In this document: positions 46,783 to 58,903 of the stretch, in pieces
Layout of the letters: every line of letters starts with the position of its first letter
How positions within the stretch are numbered: the stretch's first letter is position 1
Assembly: GCA_038503065.1 (NCBI GenBank)
Contig: JBCAMK010000019.1
Location: forward strand, 1,178,001 to 1,242,000
DNA: 64,000 nucleotides
Reading direction: 5' to 3'
DNA from: Paragyromitra xinjiangensis
Lineage: Eukaryota > Ascomycota > Pezizomycetes > Pezizales > Discinaceae
Translations under genes and position numbers: made by a program
Notes under the pieces: model-generated
What the model was told of the DNA's origin: nothing
Databases searched by the model: none
Seen by the model: only the letters and a program-made list of their open reading frames with translations

Positions 46783-48363
46783 CCCATATTCTCGGCAGTA
46801 TGTGGGGTTGCTATATATAACATCCTTCTAATACCAAGACCTGGAGATCGGGCCTCGCCGAAAAAAAGGTACTTTCCTCTTTTCCATTGACAGTATTACT
46901 CTATACGGTAACTGAAAGACAGGCTGAACTGGGAGACTATACTCTAGATAGAACCAAGCCATATACTCTTCCACCTCGCATATCTCGGTATTCTGAACTC
47001 TGCTTTACCTATGCAGCCTCAAAACCTGTAGGTAACAGCATCATCCCAGACTATGATCTGATGGTTGCATCGTAAGCCGCTTCATTGTAACGATTGGCTG
47101 TTTCCCTCCTGGTAGCATTTTTTGATTAGGATGGAGATGGAGAGTTGGGGGATGCATAAAGTGGTGGTGGCGGGAAAGATGTTACTTACATATGTGTGCT
47201 GCCAATACCAAGACCCTGACTGATGCATCAAATCAATACATGATCTAATGCAGGTTGTTTCTAAGTTACTACAAATTTACGCAGGGTCTATTGCTTGACT
47301 TTGCTAGGTGATGGCAAAGATTATCAACTAGTAATAGGTAGCTCGGGGCATCAATAGTTAACCACTTATAACTAATGACATTCGTGTCGATTAGCTACTA
47401 GTTATAGGCGCGGACCCTAATAACTAATTGGCAACTGTTTCCGGACAAAGCAGGCATCGCCCCCACAAGCAACTTCAAGCTAGATCTGCGGGTACAGGGG
47501 ATAGTCCTCTACCCCGCTATTCATGAAGCGTGTAGTACGTCTTCTTCCTGGGTTGTTGACTTACCCCCACATCACCGAAACTAATCGTTGAGCGGCAAGT
47601 CGGTATACCCTGGGTTACAGGAAGTCTAGATGAAATCGTGGAGAATGTGACTGTATTGGATATACTTCGCAAATAGAGGTATCACGGGGGCCAAACTAGT
47701 TGATGCCGTGGAACAAGTTGAACAAAACCGGTTCGAGTCTCTCACCCAACGCTGCTTTAGGTGCTCTACCTTCTAGCTAGTACCCCCTCACCCGTGTAAC
47801 CCACGTACGACACCAACCACATTGCCGGCTTCTCGGCCGACCCAGACTTCAATCCCAAATATTTCACATAATGTGCGGATATGGTGTCTGCTTGTAAAAA
47901 ATAAATATCTATGATGAATAGGATCGATACCTAGCACGCGTATGATAGACTTTCCACCAAATCAAATAACAATGAAATATAAGCCTCGATCACTATCACG
48001 ATCCCTTGTGCTACGCTACATATAATTTTTTGCATAAAAAGGAGGCTCTGCTAGCACTCAGCTCAGCTCGCACAGAGAGTGGGTGGTAAGGTAAAACATG
48101 ACGCAGCCTCTACCATCTCAATTGGCGAGCCTTTGACCCCTCATCCTTATTTTTCTTAGCCTTCTTGTTCTTCTGATACCCTGGCTGAATAATTATAAGT
48201 TCCTCCTCATGACTATATTTTTCCCCGTAATTCCTCCCACCTTTCACACACGCACATCTTACTTATTCTTTCGCTAGTGTATTTTCTCTCTCAAAAGAAT
48301 CTTTTTCGATTCCAACCCTTGCCTCAAATTTATAAGCATCTCTAAAAACATATCAATCTTGCC
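46783..48363. other. Intergenic and promoter of the 48.4-kb gene
   Basis: No gene recognised. The last 250 bp are pyrimidine-rich (CTTACTTATTCTTTCGC, CTCTCTC), fitting a fungal leader. Confidence 0.45.
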
Positions 48364-49420
48364 ATGAATTTCCTGCCTAGTGGCCATGGTACTGGTTACC
48401 CAGGTGATGGTTTTAACAACGGCGGGCCTAGTAGCAGAGGTAGAGGTGGACGCGAAGAATTCACTCAACCCACATCACTACCAATCACCCCTTATACCAG
48501 CGATTCTTATCCCTTCTTTCTCCCTGGCGAGGGAATTTCTCGCCAAGTCATTCAAACAGACTTACCTCGATACCTGGGTAACAATTCTCATTGCAAACCA
48601 GGTCATGATGAATTCGTACGGCCCCTTGTGGCGTATTCAGTAGTAGCGGTTGATAAGCTAATCCCAAGTACAGGGACGGTCCGGCTTTTGGTATAAGGGT
48701 TACAGACCGCTCACAGATGTAGGTGGTAGTCACTATGATTAATACACTATAAATCCAATATCATACTTACCAAATTCGTGTCATAAGGCTCAAATACACA
48801 CCCTCAGGGAAGATTCTGCGAGGTGGAATGATGAACGGCAACGATTTTCCGATCAGAGTGGCGGACATCGTGGTCCAGGCAAGCACTTCCTACTCTACTC
48901 ACGCAAGCGAAATCCCAAACCCAGATATTGTTAACATGACAGCTACTTAGACTATGTGGATTCTCATACTTTTAGGTTCAGCCATAAAAACTATGTGACA
49001 GAACATAATCCGAATGGGGGGGCTTACCAAAGAGGACCAGTCGAGCCCAGCGTGCGACCTCCGATCCCAATACCAGAGCCGGCTCGTCCGGAACCACGAT
49101 ATCGCTATATGCCTTCACCGGATAATCGTCCATGGTATGATAACTGGACCAAGCAATATGTCCACCCGTTCCGCGAACCCGGTGCAAAATCCCCTGAGCC
49201 ACCAGAAAATACCCCCAGATATATGGACCCTCTGGAGCCGGTTGTTGTACCCCTCCCGGAAGGCTCGAGCGTGCCCTCCAACCCACTAGACAGTGCTACA
49301 GGTTTACCAATGCCAGGATACTGGACACAGGGCAGAGACGGAGAATGGACGTTCCGTACAACTGGAGATCCGATTAGAGCCACACACATTCGCCCAGGGA
49401 GAGACGGTGGCGAAGAATGA
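48364..49420 (+). CDS. Hypothetical Pro/Arg/Gly-rich protein, splice pattern uncertain
   Basis: The ATG at 48364 follows a typical leader and opens a Gly/Arg-rich N terminus (MNFLPSGHGTGYPGD). Exon 1 probably ends at 48577 before GTAACA. The last exon, about 48951-49420, encodes a Pro-rich segment with repeated RYRYMPSPDNRPWYDNW-like aromatic/Pro motifs and ends PGRDGGEE. A middle exon is likely around 48810-48880: one frame reads EDSARWNDERQRFSDQSGG, and its join to the last exon would need a GC-AG intron (CAGGCAAGC at about 48877 to CTACTTAG at 48950, with branch GTTAACATGAC). The phase of the first junction does not fit that frame cleanly, so one exon boundary is missed. No known domain; composition suggests a disordered, RNA- or protein-binding product. 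Confidence 0.45.
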
Positions 49421-51322
49421 TCAGCCTGGACTAGCCGTGTTTCTCTACTTCCCCCAAATAGCCTGGTGGTTTCTTCCTTACCTGGTCAGAGCTTGAGGAC
49501 TCCTCCCTGGATCTGTACAATTATCCCCGATATCCCCTTTCTAATGCCATTGCGGACCGTTTTTGATTTCGAATTTCCCGGAGGGTTTTGTTTCCAGGTC
49601 CTTCCTTCTAGCAAAAATTTCCCTTGGAACCACTATTTCGTTTTCCCGCCCTGGATTTATTGGTAGCCAGGACATTGATCAAGCCAGGAGCTCCCGGAAA
49701 GTCCGCGCTGGTGATTACCTACCAATGAAGACACTGGCAACTCCAAGCCCACCGTTCACTCATGTTTAATTTTTCTTAAACCAAGGGTTTCAGGCAATCC
49801 ATGTGGAGTAAGAGCAGGAGAGATTGCTAAGGATCATATGTAAGATGAATGGATACGATGGGTTTTCGCACTGATGCTTTGGCCTTTCTCGATGTTTCCT
49901 ATATAAATACTTTCTTTTTTTCCATTTTTTCACTTTGTAGCTGCTCAACCTGCAACCGAGCTCCATCTAAGAGATTATGTTGCGCTCGCCGCATTTTCCG
50001 GGATGCAAAGCCGAAAATAGTCATGATTTCCAACCCTTGGATCGAGATAGGTTATCAAGGAACCTTAGGAAACAAAGACATGTCCTATACATGATGGCAG
50101 GCCATGACTAGTAACATTTATCTATATACATACGTAGGGATCCCACCATCAGGCTCCCTTATGTTTACCTACGGTCTCGCTACGCTTTCCAACGTTAATT
50201 ATTCTTGGTATCATTCTTGTCCTTGGTATTTGGGTCTTGATAACCTTCTTTCGTGACCAGAAACTTTGCTTCCATCTCTTCTCTTTGATCATTTATCCCT
50301 GATCTCTGGGCTTCTAACACTCTTCAGTCGGTTGTTCCAACACCTTTTCTGTTTTGGGTGTGCATGATGTGACCCCCCTCTCCCCGGGTTGAGCGGAAAG
50401 AGTGATAGGAATACTTTTCCATTCGGTATATACACCTGAACCTCGAAAACTACCCTAGAGTCACAGTTAAACCCTCTTGGACTCCTTCCGCACCCCAAGA
50501 GGTTAAGCCTAGGAGCAAATGGTTAGCGCTTAACTGCTTAATTGCACACCACCCGCCTCTCCATTCCTCCACCATTCCCGTATCATCCGGATCCCTCTAC
50601 ACGCACTACAAAACAAGCTTTCTACTCCTTAGCCTCTGCCAACCTCTTGTAGCAGTCACAGAAATATCCCTACTCAAATCGCTGCCTTATTTATCCTCTC
50701 ATCAGTGACTCTTCATTTATTTAACATATTACAAATACTCGTGCTTCTCCGATACCTCCACTCCTATCATCAAACGCATGTACTTACCCATATAGCTATT
50801 CATAATGCGCTCCAGAGCTTTTTCCCAAGCTAGACCAGACATATCCCCGCTGATGAACAACAACAACGCTTTATCATTTACATCAGTAACGATGCAAGAA
50901 AATTCCTCGGCCCCGCACTATTAACCCGAGACGTTCCGACATGATGACCGAGCCGAGAGGGGGAGCCCACCAGAAACCCGTGAACTGAGGATTCACATAC
51001 CTAGTAGCGAGGCTCTTCGAACAACCACGCGCACTTGCTAGAGAATATAAAGTTTTAGCTGCTGAATAGCGACAGAAGTTGCTGGGTCTCCATTCGGTTA
51101 ACTCACTGGAAACGTAGAAGTTGCCTCGCCTAAGGATATTGCCAAATTTGGTCATTACACATCACTCGATTTATTCATGTGACCCGCGGCACCAGCATAT
51201 ATTGCCACACGCGACAACAAACCAGGCCACCCCCGGCCAGTAAAAACCCTCATAGACATAAGGGAGGTTAAATACCCCTATGCCCAAAATTGCAAGGTCT
51301 AGCTGTTACATGTCCTCATAGT
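49421..51322. other. Intergenic, no gene seen
   Basis: Frames here are short and without domains. Nothing repeated was recognised. Confidence 0.5.
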
Positions 51323-51519
51323 TCATCACTCGCATTGCGTTTACTAAAACTGCTGTGATATTGGGAGCACGTAGGGAGGAATAGAGGACTTGATTGCTTG
51401 CTTGCTAGAGGTGGGCATACGACCCCTATCTAAATAGCTCTCTCGGGTGCCTGTCTCCCAGTCATTTCCGACCCCGAAGGGCAAGCCCCGTATTAAGAAG
51501 CATCTCCAACAAAAACTCC
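51323..51519 (+). repeat. Dispersed repeat, copy II
   Basis: The partner of 44533-44727, same orientation. It contains the identical run TATCTAAATAGCTCTCTCGG and the shared CTTGCTTGCTAGAGGTGGG block. Divergence outside those blocks suggests old copies. Confidence 0.7.
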
Positions 51520-54499
51520 CTACTTAAGCGAAACTTCATACTGGCCCCTTTCCTTACACACTTTGATATTCATTTCAGGAACCATATTGCACGTTCTATC
51601 TCGAGCTCCTACGGAGATAAACACATCAATCTACGTACGCATTACTCACAAACTTAGAAGGAGATCTAGAAAGCACAAAGGGATTCATTAACCAAGAACG
51701 AACACCTGAAGGAAATGCGCCACGTGATTTAAACATCCCCAATAGCTCTCACCTTTACTAATGCTTTTCCTTACGACCTCTCTCCATCAGTCCATAATTG
51801 ATGCCCCGATACCACTTTCAATATCTCCCCAAAATTTCTCCGTCAGCTAAGACCCGTATCACATTTCCCAATAATTTTCCCCGCTACCATAAGCAGATAC
51901 TTCTCCACCACCGATGCACCAGTGCACTAATTCCAATCTCCGGGGCTCTCGAGGCACCCGTATTACATGAGTATCTCCAGTTATTCTATTTCACAACAGG
52001 CCTGGGGCCCGCTAGCTTTCCCGGGCACCATATCTCACTCGGGACCACCTACCTAAGGTAGCCAGCTCTACCAGCCGTCAGAATTATCAAAGTGACCAAA
52101 GAGATTAAAAGTAGCTCCCATAACCTAATAGACTCAACTAAGTGTCCTTCTGGGCACCAGAAGGAGACCCGGAAACTGTCCATAAATCGCCAGTCACCCC
52201 GCTGATGACTCCCTATCATTCCTACCAGCGCCTATGCAGAGACACGTAAAAATCATCCTACCTACCAACCCAAAAAGTAGCTCTGCTCTATATAAAATCT
52301 ATATGGCGATTGATGTTTCCAGATCGATGATGCGCCTAGATATCTATAATAGCGGCATTGAAGGGAACGAGTCTTCCTAAGTAATCTTCCACGATCCTAG
52401 CGATCCCGGAAATTCGCATCCATCGGGAATAGTGTGTACGCTAGAAATCATCACTAGACGTAATTAACCGACTAAAATAACCGCATCGCTATACAGATGC
52501 TACGGTGCATCTGGTCTACAGTTCATCTACCCTGTGGATCGGGGTTTTGTGAGAAATGAAGGCGAAATCAGGATGGATGAAAGAAAAATCTAGTGCTCAC
52601 GATATTTAGGTGAAAGTTTAATGGATCACACCCGCTGATTGTGGGACAGAAGACGTAAGACTACCTGGATTGAATGAAACGCCATAGTCGATGTGCACCA
52701 ATATCAAGAGCAACGGCACAACAGGAAAATAAGAACTCGAATAATACGTTTCCCGTTCCTGCCGGTTAAAAAGAGACAGCATAACGTCATCCAAACACCT
52801 AAGAAATTATCCAGGAAGTTTTCAGCACAGCAAGTTCGATTGTCAAAACGCACCGATCTATAATGAACAAAAAAATTAATAACTCCGTAGAAACGAAAAC
52901 GAATTTGCTGCTTATAGGTCCTACTAAAGAACCTATATTTTATTGGCGTGTTAGATAGGGTATTAGCTAGGCGCGAACAGAAATAATTAGTAAACTCCAT
53001 TTAGGCAGGCGATTATTCGAGTCAGGTATTTACATTACTTTATTCAGTTCAGCCCCCTCCCAGCGTATACTCGGCATGCTTCTACGCGCAAAACCCGTCA
53101 TAATAGAATGAAGTCGGAGTCGGAAAGCGCCGGTGGTACTCCCAGAGAATATTAACCTACTCTGAGGCCATTTTAGGAAAGCCTAACCACAGGCTCAAAA
53201 GTATAACTACCTCCTAGTCTATAATTCATCTCTAATAAGATGGCGTACTATGCTTGCCTTTACGACATGTTCCTGTAGGTAACCCAGATAAATTTTTATT
53301 GAGATCTCAGGTGCATACATTCACGCGATTATCCACACATCGTATTCGTTCGCCCACTCATGCGCGTGGAAAAACGACTGCATTTCCGAGGAAAATCGTC
53401 TCAGATCTTTGGAGCTAGTGTGGAGAGCGCAGTGAACTGGACCCCACCGCTGAGGTTTAACAACCTGCGGCCGCTTGACTAAAATCACTGGGAACATAAT
53501 GTGGAGAAAGTCAACACAGCGGATCCCGTACTACTACATGTAGCTAAAGTTTTCCAGAACGCTCACACACAGCGATCTTTCCATGCCCACGAAACAGAAA
53601 GTCGAGTTTAATTTTACCATTCTTTCGTGTACCCAATTTCGTGAGTTAATTGTGGTCTACACCAGGTTAGTGCCTTGAAGTTCATGAACATGAGTGAATC
53701 AATATCGACAACAGTTTTTTTAGAGCTTAGTAACACGGCATCTACTAATCAAGCTTTAGCCATCTACAGTTACGGTAAATTACCGCCAAGGTCCTTGTTG
53801 CCCTGACGAAGCTCCAAGTCTCGGGAAAGTCCAACGGCCTGACTTGGAGCGCAAGACAGAGATATGACATCACCCCAATGCCAAACCTCAAGAAGCACAA
53901 GCGCACAGCGCACAGACACCTGCACCTTACAGTGACCCGAGTAGACCTTCAGACCCTGGGGCGGCGTCAACCTGCGGGCAAGCGCAACTAGCCAGGCCCA
54001 AACTGCCCCCTTTTCCTTGATAAGCGCTCACAAGCCATCACTCGCTCGCTGTCTCGGAACCGTGATCAATTAGCGGGCAAGTTGCAGTATTGGACCAAAT
54101 CCTATACGAGTGTTTCTCCGTCATTCGGGAAACTGGAGAGAAATCGTGGCCGTTGGTGTGCGCAACTGCGTGCTTTACAACTGCGAGAGTGTGTTGGGTG
54201 CTCCCACAGCAGGTAAAGACCGAGTTGAATCAAGCAGGTCTTGGCGGGTGAGATCGGATGCGGCTATGACTACCTTGGTGGGGCAGTTATGCTGGGAAAT
54301 TGTTGTTGAACTTCTTGTGGTTCGTGAGACCGTATTGAAACTTCTGTCCCCCGCTTCCTTTTGTCGGCGGGGAAGTGGATAGTTTCTTTTTTCTCTTTTT
54401 TCTTCTCTTTTTCTTTTTTCTTGCTTCTTCTTTTCTTTTTTTGTGTAAATGTTGTGGCGGGGTTTTCGTTGTTCGAGTCTAATTGTGAACGTAAAGGTC
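51520..54499. other. Intergenic, no gene seen
   Basis: Nothing coding recognised. A small perfect hairpin (GCTCCAAGTC with GACTTGGAGC) lies at about 53810-53851. Confidence 0.5.
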
Positions 54500-55312
54500 C
54501 GGTGACCAGCCGCTGGCGTCACTCGCGGTTCAGTGTTTCCTTACATAACCTGGTTCTTGCCAAGCCCGGAAACTGGTCGCATATCGCCGCAAATCGACGA
54601 TGGCGAAGCTAATTCGAGCCCGCCCACAGCAACGAAGAGGGTTTGTGGCAGCATAGAAAGAGGAGTCCAGTCGAAGTCCAGCAAAAGTCAGTGCGGCACG
54701 GTATTGGACCAAGTCAGTCACTCGCGCGATCTCGCTCACGCACCCGCACCCGCTGCTTTTGCCGCTCCGTTTCGTGCTCACTCAGTTCCCCTCTCCTCTC
54801 CTCTCAGCAGCAGCGTTGAAAAGAAGGCTACTGCTACATACGACGCAGCGACTCCGCTCCCGATCACTGGCTTGTCTAGTTGTGCCCCGCTCTAAACGTG
54901 GTGAAGATCAGATTACTTGCGCCGCCGTCCACCCGACAAGACGATACAACGTCGTCCCCCATTCCCACTCCCGCGACTGGGTCTCTCTGCTCTGTCGTCT
55001 GTCGTCGCCTGTTTACCACAACCACCACCACCACCCGTTGTTTGCTGTGGGCCGTCCGTCACTCACTCACCCATCCACTCACTCACTCACCCATCCACTC
55101 ATCCACTCACTCACTCACACCCACAACTCGCTCACAATAGCACGGGCCTTCTCTTCAGTACTTGTCCCCCTCCAAGAGTCTTCAACTATAGACATTAGTA
55201 GACATACAGGCATACTCACAGCTAGATAGACAGCACTATTACTACTGCTACTACTGCCGCTACCACCGCTACCACCACCACCCCCAACAGCAACAACACC
55301 AACGATACCACC
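54500..55312 (+). promoter_or_regulatory. Promoter and repetitive 5' leader of the GCR1_C gene
   Basis: C-rich leader with tandem CACT/CATC tetramers (about 55059-55118) and CTACTACTGC/CCACCACC triplet runs (about 55005-55035 and 55240-55290) directly before the ATG. The apparent frames of 83-156 codons here follow from the repeats and have no domain content. Confidence 0.5.
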
Positions 55313-55713
55313 ATGGCTTCCTCCTCACAGCATCCACACCATCACCATCAACATCAGTTGCTCCTTCAGCAGCACCACCAACAACAGCAGCAGCAGCACC
55401 AGCAGCAACAGCAACAGCAACAGCACCAGCATCACCCCGTCCAACAACACCAAGTCCACCAGCAACGCCCCACCCCCAAAAACACTTCCAATCACCAAAC
55501 TGTCACCAATCCTTCGCCTTCCCCAGTAATGCCTTTTTTGGCTGCCGCGCCTTCAAACCCTTCTTCAAGTTCATCGTCTCCTGCTGCTGCTGCTACTGCA
55601 GAACCACATGACCTTGAGCGCCCGCCGAAGCGCCAACGAACTTCAACATCAAATATGTCGCTGACCCCGCGTCTTCCTCCTCCCGTAAACGTTGCGCCAC
55701 CACCACTTTCATC

Positions 55714-55752
<39 letters not shown>

Positions 55753-56927
55753 CCATCATCACCATCAACGCCACCATGCACAACAAAAGAATGAAACTCC
55801 TCACGTGCAACCTCCTATGACACCCGCAGCTGCAACCTCTCCTGCCGCGATGGTCAGTTCGTCGAGTGTGCAATTTTTGAGGATACAGGAACAGGGCTCG
55901 AGTGAAACCTTTGCGCTGCCGCTTGCTGCGGTGCAAAACTGGGATGTTAGTGACTTCTTTTCTCTTCATCCCGATAGCACATTCTCCAGATTTCGTCAAA
56001 TCTCGGCGATTTTTTTTAACATGTGAACAGACGCTAGTATCTCTGCTCCGCGATCTCTTCGCCAAGCCAGCGCACTGCACCCCAAAATTGAAAACCCATC
56101 GTGGGGACACAATAATCAAACCTTTAATCAAGCACTTTCTCAAAGATGGCGTGCATCTCTGTGTCGCATTTGACGATCATCCCCCACAACCTACCCACCA
56201 GCATACGTCATCTCACCATTCCCCAGTGCCGCCACCGCTAAACCTCAATATCAACAACACGCCTAATAACAACAATTTGAATAACCAAACCAATAATCTC
56301 ATCCCTTCTCCCACCTTCACTGCGTCAAATGCAATTCCCCCCGCGCCAAACCCACCAACACCTTATTCCCCCCCACTACACACATCGACCAACTCCGCTG
56401 CGTCCACTACTTCCTCAGACTCGCCCCTCACCGCCATCTCCACAGCACTTTCATTTCCACCATCCCTACCCACCAGCACCTCATCTCTTTCTACTGCATC
56501 CTCAACTACACCATCAGGACAGATTCCCATCTACAAAATGTCCCGCTCTCTCTCCACAGTAGCCGGACTCTGGCAAGAATGGAAAACTGGCCTTAACTCA
56601 TCCCCATCTGTAGAAAGTCTTGAGGCACGGTATGGACCAAAATGGAGAACAAGTCAGGCAGAGAGGAAGTTTTATTCAAGAAGAAAAGTTATCATTGAGG
56701 AAATTACGAAAAGAATCGCAGCAGGGATGGAGGGATGGAGAGCGGTGGAGGAAGTGGAGGAGGTGCGCGGCGGAAAAAGCTTGGATGGGCTGAGCAAGAT
56801 GATCGTGGAAAGGAGGAAAATGGCAGGTGGAGGTAGCGGGGGGAGGGGGAGGGGGAGAGCTATTGGTGGGGTAGCCGGTCTTGGACAGGGAGAAGAAGAA
56901 GGTGAGGGTGAGGATAGCTGGGAATAA
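55313..56927 (+). CDS. GCR1_C-domain transcription factor with polyglutamine runs
   Basis: Two exons, 55313-55945 and 56031-56927, across an 85-nt intron (GTTAGT donor, TTTAAC branch, AACAG end) in phase 0; 509 aa. Residues about 10-50 and 132-150 are Gln/His-rich runs; a nuclear-signal-like PPKRQR lies near residue 103. A small conserved region spans about 180-255 (FLRIQEQGSSETFALPL through the exon join to FLKDGVHLCVAFDDH). The DNA-binding GCR1_C domain is at about 374-445: IYKMSRSLSTVAGLWQEW, then SVESLEARYGPKWR and AERKFYSRRKVIIEEI, the family hallmark. In yeast, Gcr1, Msn1 and Hot1 use this fold to activate glycolytic and stress genes; which targets this protein has cannot be told. The Gly/Arg-rich and acidic C-terminal tail is probably disordered. 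Confidence 0.88.
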
Positions 56928-58534
56928 GCTATAGCAATGATGAAGTTATATGCGATTATGTAGGCGCAGGTGATGAAAAAAGAGAAGTGGGGTAGTACTT
57001 TGAAGGAGTCTTGGCATGCATTTTGAACGGTGTTCGGTATTTTTATGCATCATTTGTGCATCTCTTTTCCTTTCCCCTTTTTCCTTTTCGTTTTTGTTTT
57101 TTTCCTTTTCTCTTGTTTTCTCTCCTCCATTTCTTTTTTCTACGGAGATACCCCTCCAATCAACAACCAGCCCATTCCCTTCCCTTTCTTATATCTAAGT
57201 CAATTTCTTGTTCAGGGGCGATGGCGCGTTACGAACATGGGGGAAAATTAAGGGTGAAAAAGGAGTTTTTGTGACTTTCGCTTTAAGGTTTCCGTTTTGC
57301 TAACAATATATACCTTCTCGACTTTCTTAACACTTTGCTCTACCACTTTTCGTCTCTCCTTTGGTTTATTTTCGACGTGGGTTGTATATGACGTTTCTAC
57401 TACAGGGAGTTATGAAGATATGATAAAGATAAAGAAAGTTTACAAGTTACGAGCTTGCACACTTCAACTGTGACATGGTATGTCTTTCGTTTTGTGAGCG
57501 TCTATAGTACATCAATAAAGAGCTCTACACTAATATTCCACCCATGTGTCAACAGCGCTAGCTCTCGCGTTTCCCCCCCACGGAGCATGATCTTACTCCT
57601 AGTCCCACTCTGCTGTCAACAGCAAATTCGGTAGATAAACTGTCAGTATATGATTTAGCTACTAAGTGGCTAGCTAGTTGATAAATAAATCCTACAGGCT
57701 AAACTCGGTTAGCAGCAGGCCATTTCTAAAGGCTATCGAGTGATGGCTGGTGATTTTTGATACATTTAGAGGGAAAATCAACTTTTGTCAGTTGGTAGGT
57801 ACTTACATAATTATGCCGCACGCGCACTGCGGGATAGGCTAAGGTAGTATCGCAATTGCAATAACTCCCCAAAACGGAAGAAGTGTCAGCCGAAGACGGC
57901 GAGCTTAAGTCTAACAACACATGAAATCACTATATCTAGCGTGGTTCACATGATGGGGACTCGATATACACCTAACCAACGAACACGCTTTGACTATAAA
58001 CCCCCCCCTCTCCTCTCTCCTCTTCTCGCTTTCTCTCATCTCCCCTCTTTCCCTCTTTCCCTCTTTCCCTCTTTCCCTCTTCCCTACCTCTTTCACCACC
58101 TGTTTTCTTCATCCTTTAACACTCATCTCGCTTCCGATAGGTTTCCCCCCAGCCCTCTTGTTCCAATCACCCCAATGCAGCCCACGGCTCTGCCCCCTGA
58201 GCCGCTCCCCAGCCTTCCTGCCACATCCCACCGCCATGTGACAGCATCCATATTCCTAGGGATGAGGTACTACCAAACCTCCTAGATTAATCTCTTCCCC
58301 CCCTTGTATGCCATTAGTATTATGGTACCAGATAAACCTTGGACTCCAACAACCACGTACACCCCGAGTTTATTGCCCAACCCTCACTATTAGGAGATAT
58401 TATGGCATACCATACACCTAACCTTAAATAATGAGGAAGACCTTTTTCTCATACTACCTACTCTGCACCGCAAGTTAGTGTATAATAAGTCTTAGATTGG
58501 CTCATGAATTTGGCTCGTCTAAGAACACCATAAA
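56928..58534. other. Intergenic with a pyrimidine tract
   Basis: The plus strand at about 58003-58085 is almost pure C/T, with about five tandem CCCTCTTT units, behind a TATAAA at 57987. It looks like a promoter leader, but the following ATG (58173) opens only a short Pro-rich frame. No gene is called. Confidence 0.45.
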
Positions 58535-58575
58535 AGCAAGCAAGCGATGCGAGTGATAATTAGTGACAACGTATA
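58535..58575 (-). repeat. Possible internal-deletion copy of the dispersed repeat
   Basis: On the minus strand ATCACTCGCAT is followed closely by GCTTGCTTGCTTTTA, blocks that lie about 65-80 bp apart in the 44.5- and 51.3-kb copies. Short and therefore tentative. Confidence 0.3.
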
Positions 58576-58844
58576 ACATTGCTCTGCTCCCCATGCAAAG
58601 TCACTAATCACGTGAAGTGATCAGCACCAAGGATGCCGTTGATCTACAGACAGTTTACTTCCCCCAAGTGTGTAGCGCTATAGTACAAATGCACAGCTTT
58701 CCGTCCACGTGCTGACTACGGAGTCTACTCAAATGTGGTTGACTACGTGGGTCATGGGTTGCAGGCTTACCAAGCCCCTCCGTATATAGTATTTTCTTTA
58801 TTACTAGATTTTACTATTGATCTGATTATGAAACCCATTTTGAA

Positions 58845-58903
58845 CTTCAGCCAAAGATGCGTAAATGAAATATCTATCTATCTATCTATCTTCAGCCAAA
58901 GAT
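58845..58903 (+). mobile_element. Second tiny retroposon-like insertion with 14-bp target duplication
   Basis: CTTCAGCCAAAGAT occurs at 58845-58858 and 58890-58903. Between them are 31 bp, GCGTAAATGAAATATC then a (TATC)n tail, matching the insert at 34.8 kb except for a few bases while the target sequence is unrelated. This shows two independent insertions of one short sequence. Confidence 0.7.

Noticed and set aside
54533..55229. Frames of 83-156 codons upstream of the GCR1_C gene
   Set aside because: Low-complexity translations of CACT/CCA repeats in the leader.
57941..58285. 114-aa plus-strand frame
   Set aside because: It is a translation of the pyrimidine tandem repeat and has no domain or conserved start context.
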